64,000 nucleotides of DNA from an uncultured Collinsella sp. (GTDB taxonomy: Bacteria > Actinomycetota > Coriobacteriia > Coriobacteriales > Coriobacteriaceae). Location: NCBI GenBank assembly GCA_900542165.1, contig UQMM01000002.1, positions 62,001 to 126,000 on the forward strand, written 5' to 3'. The position numbers and the translations under genes were made by a program. The notes beneath the pieces were generated by a model. The model ran no database searches, was not told where the DNA came from, and saw nothing but the letters and a program-made list of their open reading frames with translations. Positions 1-7,234 of this stretch are shown piece after piece. Position 1 is the first letter of the stretch; each line of letters starts with the position of its first letter.

Positions 1-1252
1 TGCGGAAGTGCGGGAACACGCAAAACACCCAATAGAAGCGGATGCCGCAGACGCAGATCATGGTGATGAGGGCGGGCGTGAGCGAGATGCCAAAGCCGCG
101 CAGGTAGCCTGACATGTTTTCGTAGAACATGCTAAAGGCGTACGCCGGGAAGATCGAGCACACGCGGATATAGCCGATCGAGACGATGTTGGGATCGCTG
201 TTGAACAGCGACAAGATCTCGCGCCCCAGGCCGACAATAACGATAATCGTGGTGAGCGCGACGATACCGCCTTCGACCAGGCAGACCTTGAGCGTCTTGG
301 TACAGCGGTCGATCTGGCGGGCACCGTGGTTTTGTCCTACAAAGGTGGTACAAGCCTGGCTAAAGCTGTTGAGCAGGTTGTAGCATACGTACTCCAAGCT
401 CATAGCGGCGCTCGATGCCGCCATGACCTCGGTGCCCAGGCTGTTGATGGCAGACTGGATGATGATGTTGGCGACGGCAAAGACGGCGCTTTGGATTCCG
501 GCGGGCAGGCCGATCTTGACGATGCGCTTGAGGGCGACGGGGTCGATAGCCAGGTCGCGTAGGGTGACGCGGACGACGGAGTCGGTCTTGAGCAGGCGGA
601 TAAAGAGCGTGGCGGCGCTGACGGTGTAGGCGATGGCGGTGGCGATGGCGACGCCCGCGACGCCCCAGTGGAGTACGGGGACAAAGATGAGGTCCAGGCC
701 AATGTTGAGGACGGTGGACACGGCAAGCGCCTGCAGCGGCATGCGGGTGATGCCGACGGAGCGGAAGATCGCGGCCTCAAAGTTGTAGAGCAAGATCGAG
801 GGCATGCTGAGCAAAAAGACACGTAGGTAGAGCGAAGCGAGCGGCATGGTCTCGGCAGGGACGTTGAGCGCGGCGAGCATAGGCTCGGCAAAGATCTCGC
901 CCAGCGCGATGACGACAAAACCCACGAGCGCCATTAAAATCGAGGTATGGACGGCGCGTTTGACCATGTTTTGGTCGTTGCGGCCGATAGCGTTGGCGAT
1001 GACCACGTTGGAGCCAAGCGACATGCCAATAAACAGGTTGAGCATAAGACTGGTAAGCGGAACATTGGAGCCGACCGCCGCCATGGCGAGGGTTCCCTGG
1101 TCGCCCGAGAAGTTACCGATGATGACCGTGGCGATGAGGTTCGACAGCTGCTCCAAGATGCTCGTGGCGGCTACGGGGAAGGCGAACAGGGGAATATTGC
1201 GCCACAGCGAGCCGGTGGTCATATCGATGTGCTTAGATGCGGTATCAGCCAT
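1..1252 (-). CDS. MATE family efflux transporter (C-terminus outside window)
   Basis: Reading the reverse strand from ATG at 1252 gives a long hydrophobic protein beginning MADTASKHIDMTTGSLWRN, with about 417 codons visible and no stop before the window edge. The alternating hydrophobic helices, the early LWRNIPLFAFPVAATSILEQ-type helix 1 and the repeated two-bundle organisation fit the MATE (multi-antimicrobial extrusion) family, which exports cationic drugs or metabolites using Na+ or H+ gradients in the cytoplasmic membrane. MATE proteins are usually about 450 residues, so only the last helix or so should be missing. The substrate cannot be told from sequence. The start is the first ATG after an upstream region that contains a palindromic repeat (1318-1373). 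Confidence 0.88.
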   Translation of the reverse strand, partial: MADTASKHIDMTTGSLWRNIPLFAFPVAATSILEQLSNLIATVIIGNFSGDQGTLAMAAVGSNVPLTSLMLNLFIGMSLGSNVVIANAIGRNDQNMVKRAVHTSILMALVGFVVIALGEIFAEPMLAALNVPAETMPLASLYLRVFLLSMPSILLYNFEAAIFRSVGITRMPLQALAVSTVLNIGLDLIFVPVLHWGVAGVAIATAIAYTVSAATLFIRLLKTDSVVRVTLRDLAIDPVALKRIVKIGLPAGIQSAVFAVANIIIQSAINSLGTEVMAASSAAMSLEYVCYNLLNSFSQACTTFVGQNHGARQIDRCTKTLKVCLVEGGIVALTTIIVIVGLGREILSLFNSDPNIVSIGYIRVCSIFPAYAFSMFYENMSGYLRGFGISLTPALITMICVCGIRFYWVFCVFPHFR

Positions 1253-1317
1253 ACGCTCTCAATCTCTAACATGCTCTTTCGTGCTTATTTGCGCAGACGA
1301 TGATACTCCTAATCGAC

Positions 1318-1373
1318 TAGTCGTTGGGGGCGTTCTTAAACGACTAGTCATTCAAGAACGTCTCCAATGACTA
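1318..1373. repeat. Palindromic repeat family A, copy 1
   Basis: Inverted arms TAGTCGTTGGGGGCGTTCTT (1318-1337) and AAGAACGTCTCCAATGACTA (1354-1373) enclose a short loop containing GACTAGTCA. A second copy with the same arms and spacing is at 39090-39145. It lies between the divergent MATE gene and rlmA, where it could affect either promoter. It has no coding potential. Seen directly; mobility is inferred. Confidence 0.75.
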
Positions 1374-1430
1374 GGTGGGGGAGGCGTGAGACAATGGTGG
1401 GCGTTGTGTTGTTCACGCTAAGGAGTTGCC

Positions 1431-2246
1431 ATGTTGTTGTGTCCCGTTTGCCATGAGCCGCTGGTGGACAATGAGCGCGGTGCTGCATGCGCGGGCGGAC
1501 ACCGGTTTGACCGTGCGCGCGAGGGCTATCTATATCTGCTGCGCTCGTCCAAGAGCGGCGACTCCATGGGCGATCCCAAGTCGCAGGCACGCAGCCGTCG
1601 CGACTTTCTGAACCGCGGTTACTATGCGCCGTTGCGCGATGCGATGGTTGAGCTGGTGCGCAAGCAGGCGTCTGGGCGTGCTGCGTCTACGAACGGCCCC
1701 ATGACGTTGCTCGATATTTGCTGCGGCGAGGGCTACTACACCAGCGCCATGGGCGCGGTGCCGGGTGTGGATGCTTACGGTTTCGACCTGGGCAAAGAGA
1801 TGGTGCGCCTTGCCGCCAAGTGCGGCGACGCGACCTACTTCGTGGCCAACATGAAGGACATCCCCGTGGCTGATGGCGCCTTCGATATGGTGACCGAGCT
1901 CTTCGCTCCCTTTAACGAGCGTGAGTTTGCCCGCGTGCTGGCGCCAGAGGGCTCACTCTATACCGTGGTGCCGGGTGCCCGTCATTTGTTTGGGCTCAAG
2001 GAGGTGCTCTACGACACGCCATATCTTAATGACGAGAAGCTGCCGCAGACCACCGAGCTCGAGTTGGTCGGAACGCAGCGGGTGTCTGCGAATATTACGC
2101 TTCAGACCCAAGCGGACATCGAGGCGGTGTTCCAGATGACGCCGTACTACTACCGCACGCGCCCCGCCGACAAAGAGCGCCTGGCAAACCTCGATACCCT
2201 TCAGACTGACATCGACTTCATCATCGCCGAGTACCGCCACAGCTAA
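1431..2246 (+). CDS. rlmA: 23S rRNA (guanine-N1)-methyltransferase, RlmA family
   Basis: The 271-residue protein has the RlmA layout: an N-terminal zinc finger with Cys4, Cys7, Cys20 and His24 (CPVC...CAGGH), the EGYLYLL segment, the DFLNRGYYAPLRD motif, then a Rossmann SAM-binding core with LLDICCGEGYY at about residues 93-103. RlmA enzymes methylate N1 of a guanine in helix 35 of 23S rRNA (G745 or G748), near the macrolide exit-tunnel site; some members give tylosin or mycinamicin resistance. The start is supported by AAGGAG seven to eight bases upstream. The gene stands alone and is followed directly by a CCTGCC-type repeat and a terminator. Whether the target is G745 or G748 cannot be decided by eye. 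Confidence 0.9.
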   Translation: MLLCPVCHEPLVDNERGAACAGGHRFDRAREGYLYLLRSSKSGDSMGDPKSQARSRRDFLNRGYYAPLRDAMVELVRKQASGRAASTNGPMTLLDICCGEGYYTSAMGAVPGVDAYGFDLGKEMVRLAAKCGDATYFVANMKDIPVADGAFDMVTELFAPFNEREFARVLAPEGSLYTVVPGARHLFGLKEVLYDTPYLNDEKLPQTTELELVGTQRVSANITLQTQADIEAVFQMTPYYYRTRPADKERLANLDTLQTDIDFIIAEYRHS

Positions 2247-2248
2247 CA

Positions 2249-2300
2249 ACCTGCCAAAAAGGGACAGGTTTATTTTGGTAGGTTTTATCTGGGCAAACGT
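2249..2300 (+). repeat. CCTGCC repeat family B, single unit
   Basis: A 52-base sequence starting ACCTGCCAAAAAGGGACAGG and ending ATCTGGGCAAACGT begins two bases after the rlmA stop codon. Its reverse complement is present at 62870-62921 with one difference in 52 bases. The first 35 bases form a hairpin (CCTGCCAAAA against TTTTGGTAGG). A related inverted pair is at 23938-24039. Confidence 0.85.
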
Positions 2301-2338
2301 AAAGGGCCGACCGCGGAGATGCGCGATCGGCCCTTTTT
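2301..2338. terminator. Bidirectional intrinsic terminator
   Basis: AAAGGGCCGA (2301-2310) pairs with TCGGCCCTTT (2327-2336), followed by more T residues on the plus strand and preceded by a short A run. It lies between the convergent rlmA and the small membrane protein gene and can end both transcripts. Confidence 0.8.
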
Positions 2339-2374
2339 AGTTGCTTGGCTGCAGAGGTTATGAGAAGCGAGCGC

Positions 2375-2776
2375 TTATAGGCGGTCCTTGTTCTCGGCCT
2401 TAACGGCGTGTGCCTGCTGAACAAAGAACAGGTCGTACACCACGATGACAAAGGCGCCAAAGTTGATGGCGTCGCCGCCAAACGCGGGAAGCGTGAGCAC
2501 CGCTTGGGCAAGCGTGGCGACCGCGGCAACAATACCGAGCTTAAACGCGCCGTCCACCTGCGAAGGCTTGTTGGCGCCCTTGATACCGGCGACGCCTGCG
2601 GCAAGGTCGACGAGACCCTTGGCGATAAGCACGACCGCTGCGAGCGTGGCGTACGAACCGTACGTGGAATCGAGACCGCCCGTGGCGATACCGACGCCGG
2701 CGGTGACGAGGCTGGCGATACCCAAAACAAAGTAGATGAGAGCAAGGATTTTGAGAGTCTTGCGAGTGAAGCTCAT
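2375..2776 (-). CDS. Small four-helix membrane protein of unknown function
   Basis: A 133-residue protein starting MSFTRKTLKILALIYF. The ATG at 2776 is preferred because an AAAGGA ribosome site lies just upstream; longer in-frame readings lack one and run into a palindrome. Four hydrophobic segments (about residues 8-28, 40-63, 75-97 and 103-122) suggest a four-helix integral membrane protein with a short charged C-terminus (HAVKAENKDRL). No catalytic motif was recognised. The gene is monocistronic and convergent with rlmA. I do not recognise the family with certainty. Confidence 0.75.
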   Translation of the reverse strand: MSFTRKTLKILALIYFVLGIASLVTAGVGIATGGLDSTYGSYATLAAVVLIAKGLVDLAAGVAGIKGANKPSQVDGAFKLGIVAAVATLAQAVLTLPAFGGDAINFGAFVIVVYDLFFVQQAHAVKAENKDRL

Positions 2777-2816
2777 GGCTGGTCCTTTCGATACGAGTAC
2801 GCCAACTTGGCGCACC

Positions 2817-2847
2817 CAATGTGCTGCACATATGGTGAAGCACATTG
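2817..2847. promoter_or_regulatory. Inverted repeat upstream of the four-helix membrane protein gene
   Basis: Perfect 9-bp arms CAATGTGCT (2817-2825) and AGCACATTG (2839-2847) with a 13-base spacer lie 41-71 bases upstream of the ATG at 2776. Position and symmetry suggest an operator or a 5' UTR hairpin; no matching regulator is identifiable in the window. Confidence 0.4.
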
Positions 2848-3009
2848 TAGTTCAACGCGGCGATGCATGCGCCTGAAAGCGCTTTGAGCCCGCGCGGCCC
2901 AACCCAACCTTTCAAAAGGGAAAGCTGGACGTAAGCCAAATCGATGGCAGCTCATGTGCGGCGCTGAGATGATGAGGCCGTAACAAGGAGTTGGTCTCAA
3001 GGAGGAGCC

Positions 3010-3153
3010 ATGATGTACGGAGCAGGGCAAGTGCGTGAGCCGCGATCGTTGGGAAGGCGCATGAGTGATTCTGTGATCGCTGCCGTGTGCACGGGATTGA
3101 TGGCGGTGCTTTGCATTGGGATGCTGTGGGCCATGTCGCATGTGGGACAATAG
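3010..3153 (+). CDS. 47-residue single-helix membrane protein
   Basis: A short reading frame (MMYGAGQVREPRSLGRRM...) is preceded by an unusually good ribosome site, AAGGAGGAG, a few bases from the ATG. The N-terminal 18 residues are basic and the following segment (VIAAVCTGLMAVLCIGMLWAM) is one transmembrane helix, so the predicted topology is cytoplasmic basic head with a membrane anchor. It ends 63 bases before rsmJ. Too short for family assignment; the ribosome site and clean helix are the only support for it being real. Confidence 0.5.
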   Translation: MMYGAGQVREPRSLGRRMSDSVIAAVCTGLMAVLCIGMLWAMSHVGQ

Positions 3154-3216
3154 CGGACGGTTGGGTGCCGGCATAAACGGCGCTCACGTATTCGTTTTGC
3201 TTGTTAAGGAGTACCC

Positions 3217-3921
3217 ATGGGCGTCGTCGATCCCTTTTCTGTTGCTCGGGCCGCGGGGCTTGAGCTGACCGGGAAGCCCGAGGGCCTCACGCTCACCGAC
3301 GGCACGATGGAGCTGCGTGCCGATTTTGGCCGCATGCTTCCACGGCTCAAGCAGGGCCGTCTGCAGCAAGAACTGCTGGTAAAGGCTGCGCGCGCAAAAG
3401 GCATCGAGAGCCCATGGGCGATTGACGCCACGGCAGGCTTTGGCGAGGATTCGCTGCTGCTGGCGGCCGCGGGCTTTACCGTCGATCTGTATGAGCAGGA
3501 TTGCGTGATCGCGGCGCTCCTCAAGGATGCCCTGGATCGCGCGGCAGATGATCCGGCGCTTGTGGCTGCCGTGTCGCGCATGCGCTTACATGCGGGCGAG
3601 GATAGCATTGCCGGCCTTCGCCATACAGCTGAGCTGATCGGGCAGGGCGAGCTCACCGCTCCTGACGTGGTGTATCTGGACCCCATGTTTCCCGGACGCA
3701 CCAAGAGCGCGGCGGTTAAAAAGAAGTTCCAACTCTTGCATCATCTGGAACAGCCGTGCGCCGATGAGGAGACGTTGGTCGAAGCTGCGCTTGCGGTGCA
3801 CCCGCGCAAGGTCGTTATCAAGCGACCGGTGAAGGGGCCACTGCTTGCCGGCGTTAAGCCGAGCTATCAACTTGCGGGCAAGGCCGTTCGTTACGATGTT
3901 TTGGTGCCGCCGCGCCCGTAG
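3217..3921 (+). CDS. rsmJ: 16S rRNA (guanine-1516-N2)-methyltransferase
   Basis: The 234-residue protein matches the RsmJ family: LRADFGRMLPRLKQGRLQQELLVKA at residues 33-57, the SAM-binding IDATAGFGEDS at 69-79, the substrate loop YLDPMFPGRTKSAAVKK near residue 157, and a C-terminal VVIKRPVKGPLLAG segment. The DPMFP tetrad corresponds to the (D/N)PP(F/Y)-like catalytic motif of N2-guanine methyltransferases. RsmJ modifies G1516 in the small-subunit decoding region. AAGGAG lies seven bases before the ATG. It may be transcribed together with the 47-residue membrane protein gene upstream. Confidence 0.9.
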   Translation: MGVVDPFSVARAAGLELTGKPEGLTLTDGTMELRADFGRMLPRLKQGRLQQELLVKAARAKGIESPWAIDATAGFGEDSLLLAAAGFTVDLYEQDCVIAALLKDALDRAADDPALVAAVSRMRLHAGEDSIAGLRHTAELIGQGELTAPDVVYLDPMFPGRTKSAAVKKKFQLLHHLEQPCADEETLVEAALAVHPRKVVIKRPVKGPLLAGVKPSYQLAGKAVRYDVLVPPRP

Positions 3922-3969
3922 CTTGCGTGCGATGGCTGGCGCTCCGTCAATGCCGTGCCGATGCAGGGT

Positions 3970-4266
3970 CTATTTCCAAGGGTGCGACGTCAGGTGCCAG
4001 CCGCCGCAGTATTCGCATTTGTAGCAGGCCAGCCCGCGGCGTCCGCGGTTTTCGCAGTCGGCCATAACGGCCTCGGCCTCGGCGCGCGTGTCGTAACGGT
4101 TTTTGCGCCCGCACGATTTGTAGCGCCAGGCTTCATCGCGCTCGGCGTCCAGGGCGTCGCGGCGATCATTCTCGCGCGCAAACAGGTCGCTCATATCGCC
4201 GCCGGTGGCAGCGCCCAAAAACTCGCTTTTGGCCTTTGACCAGGCGGCTCGCTTTTTGCTTCCCAT
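3970..4266 (-). CDS. Small zinc-ribbon-like hypothetical protein
   Basis: A 98-residue charged protein (MGSKKRAAWSKAKSEFLG...) ending in CYKCEYCGGWHLTSHPWK. The closely spaced cysteines (CxxCxxC followed by GGWH), with an earlier Cys in SCGRKNRYDT, suggest a small treble-clef or zinc-ribbon fold, as in many short actinobacterial and phage nucleic-acid-associated proteins. The ATG at 4266 is chosen over an upstream TTG at 4287 because GAAGGG is suitably placed. It is divergent from the GNAT gene and shares a palindromic promoter region with it. The function is unknown. Confidence 0.65.
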   Translation of the reverse strand: MGSKKRAAWSKAKSEFLGAATGGDMSDLFARENDRRDALDAERDEAWRYKSCGRKNRYDTRAEAEAVMADCENRGRRGLACYKCEYCGGWHLTSHPWK

Positions 4267-4290
4267 CTGCTTCGCACCCTTCTCCAAACG

Positions 4291-4322
4291 TTGGTATCAT
4301 TGCCCAATCAAAGTGATACCAA
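4291..4322. promoter_or_regulatory. Palindromic operator between divergent genes
   Basis: Perfect 9-bp inverted repeat TTGGTATCA (4291-4299) and TGATACCAA (4314-4322), centre to centre about two helical turns, exactly between the divergent zinc-ribbon and GNAT genes. It looks like a dimeric regulator site that could control both; no adjacent regulator gene exists. Confidence 0.45.
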
Positions 4323-4343
4323 TAAACGTGAGGTCGCCGCGTG

Positions 4344-4832
4344 ATGATCAGAAAAACCCTCGATACCGACATTCCCGCCGTCATGGCTATCTATGACGTG
4401 GCCCGCGCCTTTATGCGCGCGCATGGCAACGCCACGCAGTGGCCCGAGGGCACGCCTTCGGCCGAGCAACTGGCTGCCGATATTGCCGCTGACGGCAGTT
4501 ACGTGTGCGAAGTCGACGGCCGCGTGGTGGCGACGTTTGCCTTTTTGCCGGGTCCGGACGAGTGCTATGACGTAATTGAGGACGGGCAATGGCGCAGCGA
4601 TACTCCGTACGCCGTGTTGCACCGTGTGGCATCCGACGGCACCGTGCACGGTATCGCGGCTGCGATGTTCGCCTTTGCCAAAGAGCGTGCCGACCACCTG
4701 CGTATCGATACACATCGGGACAACCTGCCCATGCAGGGCGCGAGTATTAAAGCGGGGTTTGAGCGTGCCGGTGTCGTGCATGTGTCGGACGGCACGCCGC
4801 GTGTTGCGTTTGACTGGCTGCGTGAGGCATAA
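4344..4832 (+). CDS. GNAT family N-acetyltransferase
   Basis: The roughly 162-residue protein begins MIRKTLDTDIPAVMAIYDVARAF, the typical GNAT N-terminal strand and helix, followed by YVCEVDGRVVATFAF (strands 2-4), a loop, and a C-terminal IDTHRDNLPMQGASIKAGFERAG segment that matches motif B (N-x-x-M-x-x-x-x-x-x-G-F). It transfers an acetyl group from acetyl-CoA to an unknown amine. GTG at 4341 is an alternative start directly before the ATG at 4344; no strong ribosome site separates them. A terminator follows. Confidence 0.82.
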   Translation: MIRKTLDTDIPAVMAIYDVARAFMRAHGNATQWPEGTPSAEQLAADIAADGSYVCEVDGRVVATFAFLPGPDECYDVIEDGQWRSDTPYAVLHRVASDGTVHGIAAAMFAFAKERADHLRIDTHRDNLPMQGASIKAGFERAGVVHVSDGTPRVAFDWLREA

Positions 4833-4866
4833 AGGCCGAGTCACATACCAGCGTTTCACCGAAATG

Positions 4867-4893
4867 AAAATGGCCCCGAGTGGGGCCATTTTT
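4867..4893 (+). terminator. Intrinsic terminator after the GNAT gene
   Basis: AAAATGGCCCC (4867-4877) pairs with GGGGCCATTTT (4882-4892) and is followed by T residues. The rest of the 305-base gap up to the GTPase gene (4894-5137) shows only GC-rich sequence with no convincing gene or repeat; the promoter of the GTPase gene must lie there. Confidence 0.85.
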
Positions 4894-5137
4894 GGTAAAA
4901 CGCGTTGTTGCGGGGCTTGCGTTGTTATCGCCCCAGATGAGCCCGGGCAGACAAAAAGGGGAGGTGCCGGCTTTCGCAAGGCGCGAACCTACGAAAATCG
5001 CCGCGCGGCAACGCGGGGCGATGAGCTCGGTCGGGGGATAGGGCTCGCTTCGCCCGCCGGCCCGTAAATTGTATCATCCAGTGTGGAACGAGGACGCCCG
5101 TTGCCGCGTGCGATGGGCTTGCAATAAGAGGAGAGCC

Positions 5138-7141
5138 ATGTCGAAGCAAGCGGTCGTTGGAATCTTGGCGCATGTCGATGCCGGCAAGACCACGTTGGCC
5201 GAGGCCATGCTGTTTAACGCGGGTCGCATTCGCAGGCGCGGCCGCGTGGACGATGGCGATTCGCATCTGGACACTGACGCGATCGAGCGCGAGCGTGGCA
5301 TCACGATTTTCTCGTCGCAGGCCGTGCTCGACCATGGCGATACCCACGTCATGCTCGTAGATGCGCCCGGCCACGTCGATTTTTCGGCCGAGGCGGAGCG
5401 CACATTGCGCGCGCTGGACTACGCGATTTTAGTTGTGAGCGCCAACGACGGCGTGCAGGGGCACACCGAAACCCTGTGGCGCCTGCTTGCACGCTATGAC
5501 ATCCCGACGTTCATCTATATCAACAAAATCGATTTGGAGAATCCCGGCCGCGATGTTTTGCTGGCACAACTTGGGCAACGTCTTTCCGAGGGCTGCCTGG
5601 ATGCCAGCGAACTGCTGGCGGGCGGCGCCGTTCAGGAGGACGCCGCCGCGTTGGACGAGGCAGCGCTCGAGGAGTTTCTAGAGACGGGCGAACTTTCTGT
5701 TGCAACGCTGTCGCGCATGGTTGCCGAGCGCAAGCTCTTTCCCTGCTTTGCCGGCTCGGCGCTCAAGGACCAAGGCGTGGACGAGCTGCTGGACGGCATA
5801 TGCACGCTGATGCGTGAACAGGCATGGCTTCCGGAGTTTGCCGCGCGCGTCTATCGTGTCAGCCGCGGGGATCGCGGCGAGCGCTTGGCTTGGGTTAAAG
5901 TGACCGGCGGCACGCTGCATGCCAAGCAGATGATTGACGGACGTTCCGGCGCCGAGGCATGGGAGCAGAAGGTCGATCAGGTACGCATCTATAACGGCGA
6001 AAAGTATGAGCTTGCCCAAGAAGTTGCTGCTGGCGGTATTTGTGCTGTGACGGGTCTTGCGCACGTTCGCCCAGGGGACGCCCTGGGCGCGGAGCCTGCG
6101 GGCGATGCGCCCGTCATTGCACCAGTCCTCACCTATACGGTGCTTCCGGGCGAACACGATGTCCATACGGTGTTCCAAGCGCTGACTGAGCTGGCGGACG
6201 AAGATCCCATGCTCGGTGTAAGCTGGAACACTCATCTTGAGCAGATTCATTTGCAGTTGATGGGCGCCGTGCAACTCGAGGTCGTGCAGCGGGTGTTGGC
6301 AGATCGCTTTGGCCTTTCGGTTGCGTTTGAGTCTGGCGGCATTCTCTATAAGGAGACTATTTCGCAGCCGGTCGAGGGTGTGGGCCACTTTGAGCCACTG
6401 CGCCACTATGCCGAGGTGCATCTGCGCCTGGAGCCGTTGCCAGCGGGTTCGGGCGTGCAGTTTGGCACCGTGACCTCGACCGACGAGCTCGATCTTAACT
6501 GGCAGCGTTTGGCACTCACCAACGCCATGGAGCGCGATCACCTGGGTGTGCTGACCGGCTCGCCCATCACCGATGTGCGCATTACGCTCACGGGCGGCCG
6601 CGCGCATGCCAAACACACCGAGGGCGGCGATTTTCGCCAGGCCACGTACCGCGCGATTCGCCAGGGGCTTATGCAGGCGCGTGAGGCCGGCGCGGCGGTA
6701 CTGTTGGAGCCGTGGTACCACTTTGAGCTCGAGGTGCCAGGGGAGTGCGTGGGCCGGGCGCTTTCAGATGCCACGCGCATGGGTGCCGAGTACGAGCCGC
6801 CGACGATGGCGGGAGACCGGGCGAAGCTTGTAGGTCGCGTGCCAGCATCCGAGGTGCAGGATTACGCGCTGGAGGTGGCTGCCTACACGAGCGGTCGCGG
6901 TCATCTGTATCTAGAGTTTGCCGGCTATGCGCCTTGCCATGATGCCGAGCGCGTAATCGAGACTGCCGACTATGAGCCAGAGGCCGATCTGCCCAACACG
7001 CCCGACTCGGTCTTTTGCTCTCACGGCGCCGGTTACACGGTCAAATGGTACGACGTGCCCGCCGCGGCGCACGTAAAGGTCGATCCCTCCACCTTCCGCC
7101 CCTGGCGAGCAGCAGACGCCGAGTTTTTCGGCCACATGTGA
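5138..7141 (+). CDS. TetM/EF-G-like translation factor GTPase
   Basis: A 667-residue protein from ATG 5138 (AAGAGGAGAG upstream; the longer reading from 5069 has no ribosome site). G1 AHVDAGKT at 11-18, G3 DAPGH at 72-76 and G4 NKID at 126-129 show a translational GTPase, and the rest follows the EF-G domain II-V order. It is in the size range of ribosomal protection proteins (Tet(M), Tet(O): about 640 residues), but the C-terminus has the motif CSHGAGYTVKWYDVP found in a chromosomal clade of TetP-like GTPases in clostridia and coriobacteria. It probably binds the ribosomal A site; tetracycline resistance is possible but unproven. A hairpin repeat overlaps its stop codon. Confidence 0.85.
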   Translation: MSKQAVVGILAHVDAGKTTLAEAMLFNAGRIRRRGRVDDGDSHLDTDAIERERGITIFSSQAVLDHGDTHVMLVDAPGHVDFSAEAERTLRALDYAILVVSANDGVQGHTETLWRLLARYDIPTFIYINKIDLENPGRDVLLAQLGQRLSEGCLDASELLAGGAVQEDAAALDEAALEEFLETGELSVATLSRMVAERKLFPCFAGSALKDQGVDELLDGICTLMREQAWLPEFAARVYRVSRGDRGERLAWVKVTGGTLHAKQMIDGRSGAEAWEQKVDQVRIYNGEKYELAQEVAAGGICAVTGLAHVRPGDALGAEPAGDAPVIAPVLTYTVLPGEHDVHTVFQALTELADEDPMLGVSWNTHLEQIHLQLMGAVQLEVVQRVLADRFGLSVAFESGGILYKETISQPVEGVGHFEPLRHYAEVHLRLEPLPAGSGVQFGTVTSTDELDLNWQRLALTNAMERDHLGVLTGSPITDVRITLTGGRAHAKHTEGGDFRQATYRAIRQGLMQAREAGAAVLLEPWYHFELEVPGECVGRALSDATRMGAEYEPPTMAGDRAKLVGRVPASEVQDYALEVAAYTSGRGHLYLEFAGYAPCHDAERVIETADYEPEADLPNTPDSVFCSHGAGYTVKWYDVPAAAHVKVDPSTFRPWRAADAEFFGHM

Positions 7142-7167
7142 CAAAGGGACAGTTCCTTTGTCACATG
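7135..7167. repeat. AAAGGGACAG-core hairpin, TGTGAC stem
   Basis: CATGTGACAAAGG (7135-7147) pairs perfectly with CCTTTGTCACATG (7155-7167), loop GACAGTT. The last two sense codons (His-Met) and the TGA stop of the GTPase gene are inside the left arm. The same core with a different stem occurs at 10862, 48706 and in the CCTGCC elements. No T run follows, so it is a poor classical terminator. Confidence 0.8.
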
Positions 7168-7172
7168 CTAAT

Positions 7173-7200
7173 GGTATAACTCGGTATAAGTTGGTATAAC
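7173..7200. promoter_or_regulatory. Three 10-bp-phased GGTATAAC direct repeats
   Basis: GGTATAAC, GGTATAAG and GGTATAAC start at 7173, 7183 and 7193, exactly one helical turn apart, 35-62 bases before the AAA ATPase start at 7235. Such in-phase repeats are typical binding sites for an oligomerising DNA-binding protein; the downstream ATPase, which has a C-terminal winged-helix-like region, is the obvious candidate (inference). Confidence 0.5.
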
Positions 7201-7234
7201 TATTGCCAGGGTTTGCCAATCCGAGGAGGCCGAC

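Noticed and set aside
5138..7141. Calling this a tetracycline resistance gene tet(M)
   Set aside because: The C-terminal motif and chromosomal context differ from mobile Tet(M); resistance cannot be claimed from sequence.
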